A DNA stretch of 6,697 bases from Victivallales bacterium (lineage in GTDB: Bacteria > Verrucomicrobiota > Lentisphaeria > Victivallales > Victivallaceae), in contig JAHOYW010000350.1 of NCBI GenBank assembly GCA_019038735.1, positions 1 to 6,697 on the forward strand. Reading direction: 5' to 3'. Position numbers and translations under genes: made by a program. Every line of letters starts with the position of its first letter. The stretch's first letter is position 1. Below the pieces are notes generated by a model. The model was not told the DNA's origin. It did no database searches and saw only the letters and a list, made by a program, of their open reading frames with translations. Shown one piece after another: positions 5,042 through 6,697 of this stretch.

Positions 5042-6697
5042 ATGACTAAAACAAAGAAAAAACTTCCTGAATTACTTGCTCCCGCCGGGAATTTACTGGC
5101 TGGAATAACTGCCTTTGACGCCGGAGCTGACGCGGTGTACGCCGGCTTAAGCAAATTTAACGCTCGTGAACGAAGCGAAAACTTTTCATTTAACGATATG
5201 TCCTGCCTGATTGCTTACGCACACAAGAATTCGCGTAAGGTATATGTTACCTTGAATACTTTAATCAAAGAGCAGGAATTGCCTGAACTGCTTGAAATGC
5301 TGTCTGAACTCGCCAAAATACGACCTGATGCTGTAATTGTTCAGGATTTGGGTGTCCTGCGTATAATCAGGGAATATTTTCCTAACATGGAAATTCACGC
5401 TTCCACACAAATGGGCATTCACAATTCCGCCGGTTTGCGGATTGCTGAAGAAATGGGCATCAAACGGGTTGTTCTGGAACGCCAGACCACGCTTGAAGAA
5501 CTTAAAATTATGCAGAAAGATTCTCCGCTTGATCTGGAAATCTTTGTACATGGAGCCCTCTGCTGCAGTTTATCCGGGCAATGTTTATTTTCGTCCTGGC
5601 TCGGAGGTTGGAGTGGCAACCGAGGCAAGTGCAAGCAGCCCTGCCGACGACGTTTTTTTGGTTCAAAAGGCAATGGTTTTTTCTTTTCAACTCAAGATTT
5701 GAGTACTTTGGATCTAGTCCATAACTTTAAAGAAATGGGTATTGCTTCATTAAAAATAGAAGGTCGTTTACGCAAAGCTGACTATATTCAAAACGCAGTC
5801 GCCGCTTACCGCATGTTATTGGATTACGAGGGAAAACCGAACCGCAAACTTCTGGGCGAAGCCCGGAAAATCCTCAGCGGAACTTATGGACGCAGATGGT
5901 CTCACGGATTTTATTCCGAAGAATCCATTAAAACTTTAGTCAAACACGATTCCCCTGGTGCTGCCGGTCTGCTTTGCGGACGAGTTGAAGTCTCCGAAGA
6001 TAAAGGTTTCGGCTTCAAAACCGCGCATCGTTTATATTTGGGCGACAGACTCCGTGTTCAGCCTACTACTGGCGATGAAGGTCCGGCATTGACTGTAACG
6101 CGTATGTCAGTAGCTGGACATCAAAGCATGAAAGCGACTACTGGACAGGAGTGTTTTATTTTTTGCGACAAAGACATCCCGATGCGGGGCTTAGTATATA
6201 AAATTGGCGAGAATTACGATGACATGCAGAGCAGACTAGCTAATTTACCTGAACTGCGTTCAGCTCTGGATTTGCAGATAATGGTCTCCGCAACTGAAAT
6301 AGAAGTAGCAGTTCTCAATGTGGACTGTCCGGTTTGGAAACACCCCCTGCTCACTCAACCCGCAAAAAAACATCCTTTAAATCCCGAAAAAGTTATTACG
6401 GAATTCATGGCAAGCCGCTCGGAAGAGTTAGCTGCTGGAAATATCCACGCGAATATAGATGGTGCTTATTTTGTTCCAGCCAGTGAATTAAAAACCTTAA
6501 GACGAGCATTTTGGGACTGGGTTCTGGCAAATATCAAAATTGAAGATATTTTCAATAACAATCTTAAAGCCTTAGGGAAATTTCAAAAAGATTATCAGGC
6601 GATAAAGAAAACAGAGATCAAAGCCGCCGAGCTGCCCGAAACCATTGTCATGGGGGTTAATACAAAACTGCCGGCTAAGCGAAGCGCAATCAAAGCT
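5042..6697 (+). CDS. Peptidase-U32-family RNA hydroxylase-like protein (RlhA/TrhP type), open at right edge
   Basis: The reading frame is open for all 552 codons to the window end. Members of this family were first listed as collagenase-like peptidases. E. coli members are now known to support RNA hydroxylation: RlhA on 23S rRNA C2501 and TrhP on tRNA wobble uridine. The start LPELLAPAGN (8-17) and ADAVYAG (29-35) opens a TIM-barrel-like domain. HASTQM (119-124) and LKIEGR (237-242) are typical. The U32 signature is complete: EIFVHGALCCSLSGQCLFS (166-184). Cysteines 174, 181, 197 and 201 give the C-x6-C-x15-C-x3-C set expected for a 4Fe-4S cluster. The part after about residue 400, including VPASELKTLRRAFWDWV (about 477-493), resembles the C-terminal extension (DUF3656/collagenase-like) of long-form members such as RlhA, so the full protein is probably 650-850 residues. 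TrhP is shorter (about 450), which argues against that assignment. The exact substrate is not decided here. Start: first ATG, no good Shine-Dalgarno. Confidence 0.93.
   Translation, partial: MTKTKKKLPELLAPAGNLLAGITAFDAGADAVYAGLSKFNARERSENFSFNDMSCLIAYAHKNSRKVYVTLNTLIKEQELPELLEMLSELAKIRPDAVIVQDLGVLRIIREYFPNMEIHASTQMGIHNSAGLRIAEEMGIKRVVLERQTTLEELKIMQKDSPLDLEIFVHGALCCSLSGQCLFSSWLGGWSGNRGKCKQPCRRRFFGSKGNGFFFSTQDLSTLDLVHNFKEMGIASLKIEGRLRKADYIQNAVAAYRMLLDYEGKPNRKLLGEARKILSGTYGRRWSHGFYSEESIKTLVKHDSPGAAGLLCGRVEVSEDKGFGFKTAHRLYLGDRLRVQPTTGDEGPALTVTRMSVAGHQSMKATTGQECFIFCDKDIPMRGLVYKIGENYDDMQSRLANLPELRSALDLQIMVSATEIEVAVLNVDCPVWKHPLLTQPAKKHPLNPEKVITEFMASRSEELAAGNIHANIDGAYFVPASELKTLRRAFWDWVLANIKIEDIFNNNLKALGKFQKDYQAIKKTEIKAAELPETIVMGVNTKLPAKRSAIKA

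Noticed and set aside
5419..5702. Overlapping frames on both strands within the U32 gene
   Set aside because: The U32 frame is continuous through this region and carries the family signature and Fe-S cysteines here, so there is no frameshift and the others are shadows.
1..6697. A defence, mobile or biosynthetic system spanning the window
   Set aside because: No nuclease, transposase, integrase, toxin or biosynthetic motif is visible, and the gene orientations do not form one operon.

Overview
The window reads as an ordinary chromosomal stretch of an AT-rich Gram-negative bacterium. A lipoprotein signal and a Sec-type signal peptide support an organism with exported and envelope proteins. Several features hint at the PVC group (Lentisphaerota/Verrucomicrobiota-like): a PPDK gene, a long-form U32 enzyme, a giant exported orphan protein, and short 'phrase' repeats between genes. 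This placement is inference only. There are no RNA genes, CRISPR arrays, phage genes or transposases.

Layout: (1) 1-343, minus: the 5' end of ppdK, running off the left edge, with an unusual Cys-rich N-terminus. (2) 433-852, minus: a small lipoprotein of unknown function with a good sigma70-like promoter. (3) 1138-1850, plus: a two-gene unit of trmL (tRNA wobble 2'-O-methyltransferase) and a tightly coupled 80-residue membrane protein starting with GTG. (4) 1851-2070: a convergent gap of GTTAAG-type repeats, a GC-rich hairpin and an AATATCC-type repeat. (5) 2071-4713, minus: an 880-residue exported, very basic, helix-rich protein of unknown function that carries an in-frame 15-bp minisatellite (six units, 30 residues). 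(6) 4714-5041: a divergent gap holding a second copy of the repeat block, two palindromes and promoter candidates. (7) 5042-6697, plus: a peptidase-U32-family gene (RlhA/TrhP type) with an intact Fe-S cysteine set, open at the right edge.

Functionally, trmL and the U32 gene are both of RNA-modification families, while ppdK belongs to pyruvate/PEP metabolism. The lipoprotein and the 880-residue protein are probable envelope proteins. Nothing shows that these genes form one system. The most notable points are the pentapeptide expansion in the 880-residue protein, the related repeat blocks on both sides of that gene, and the CxCxCxC leader on PPDK.
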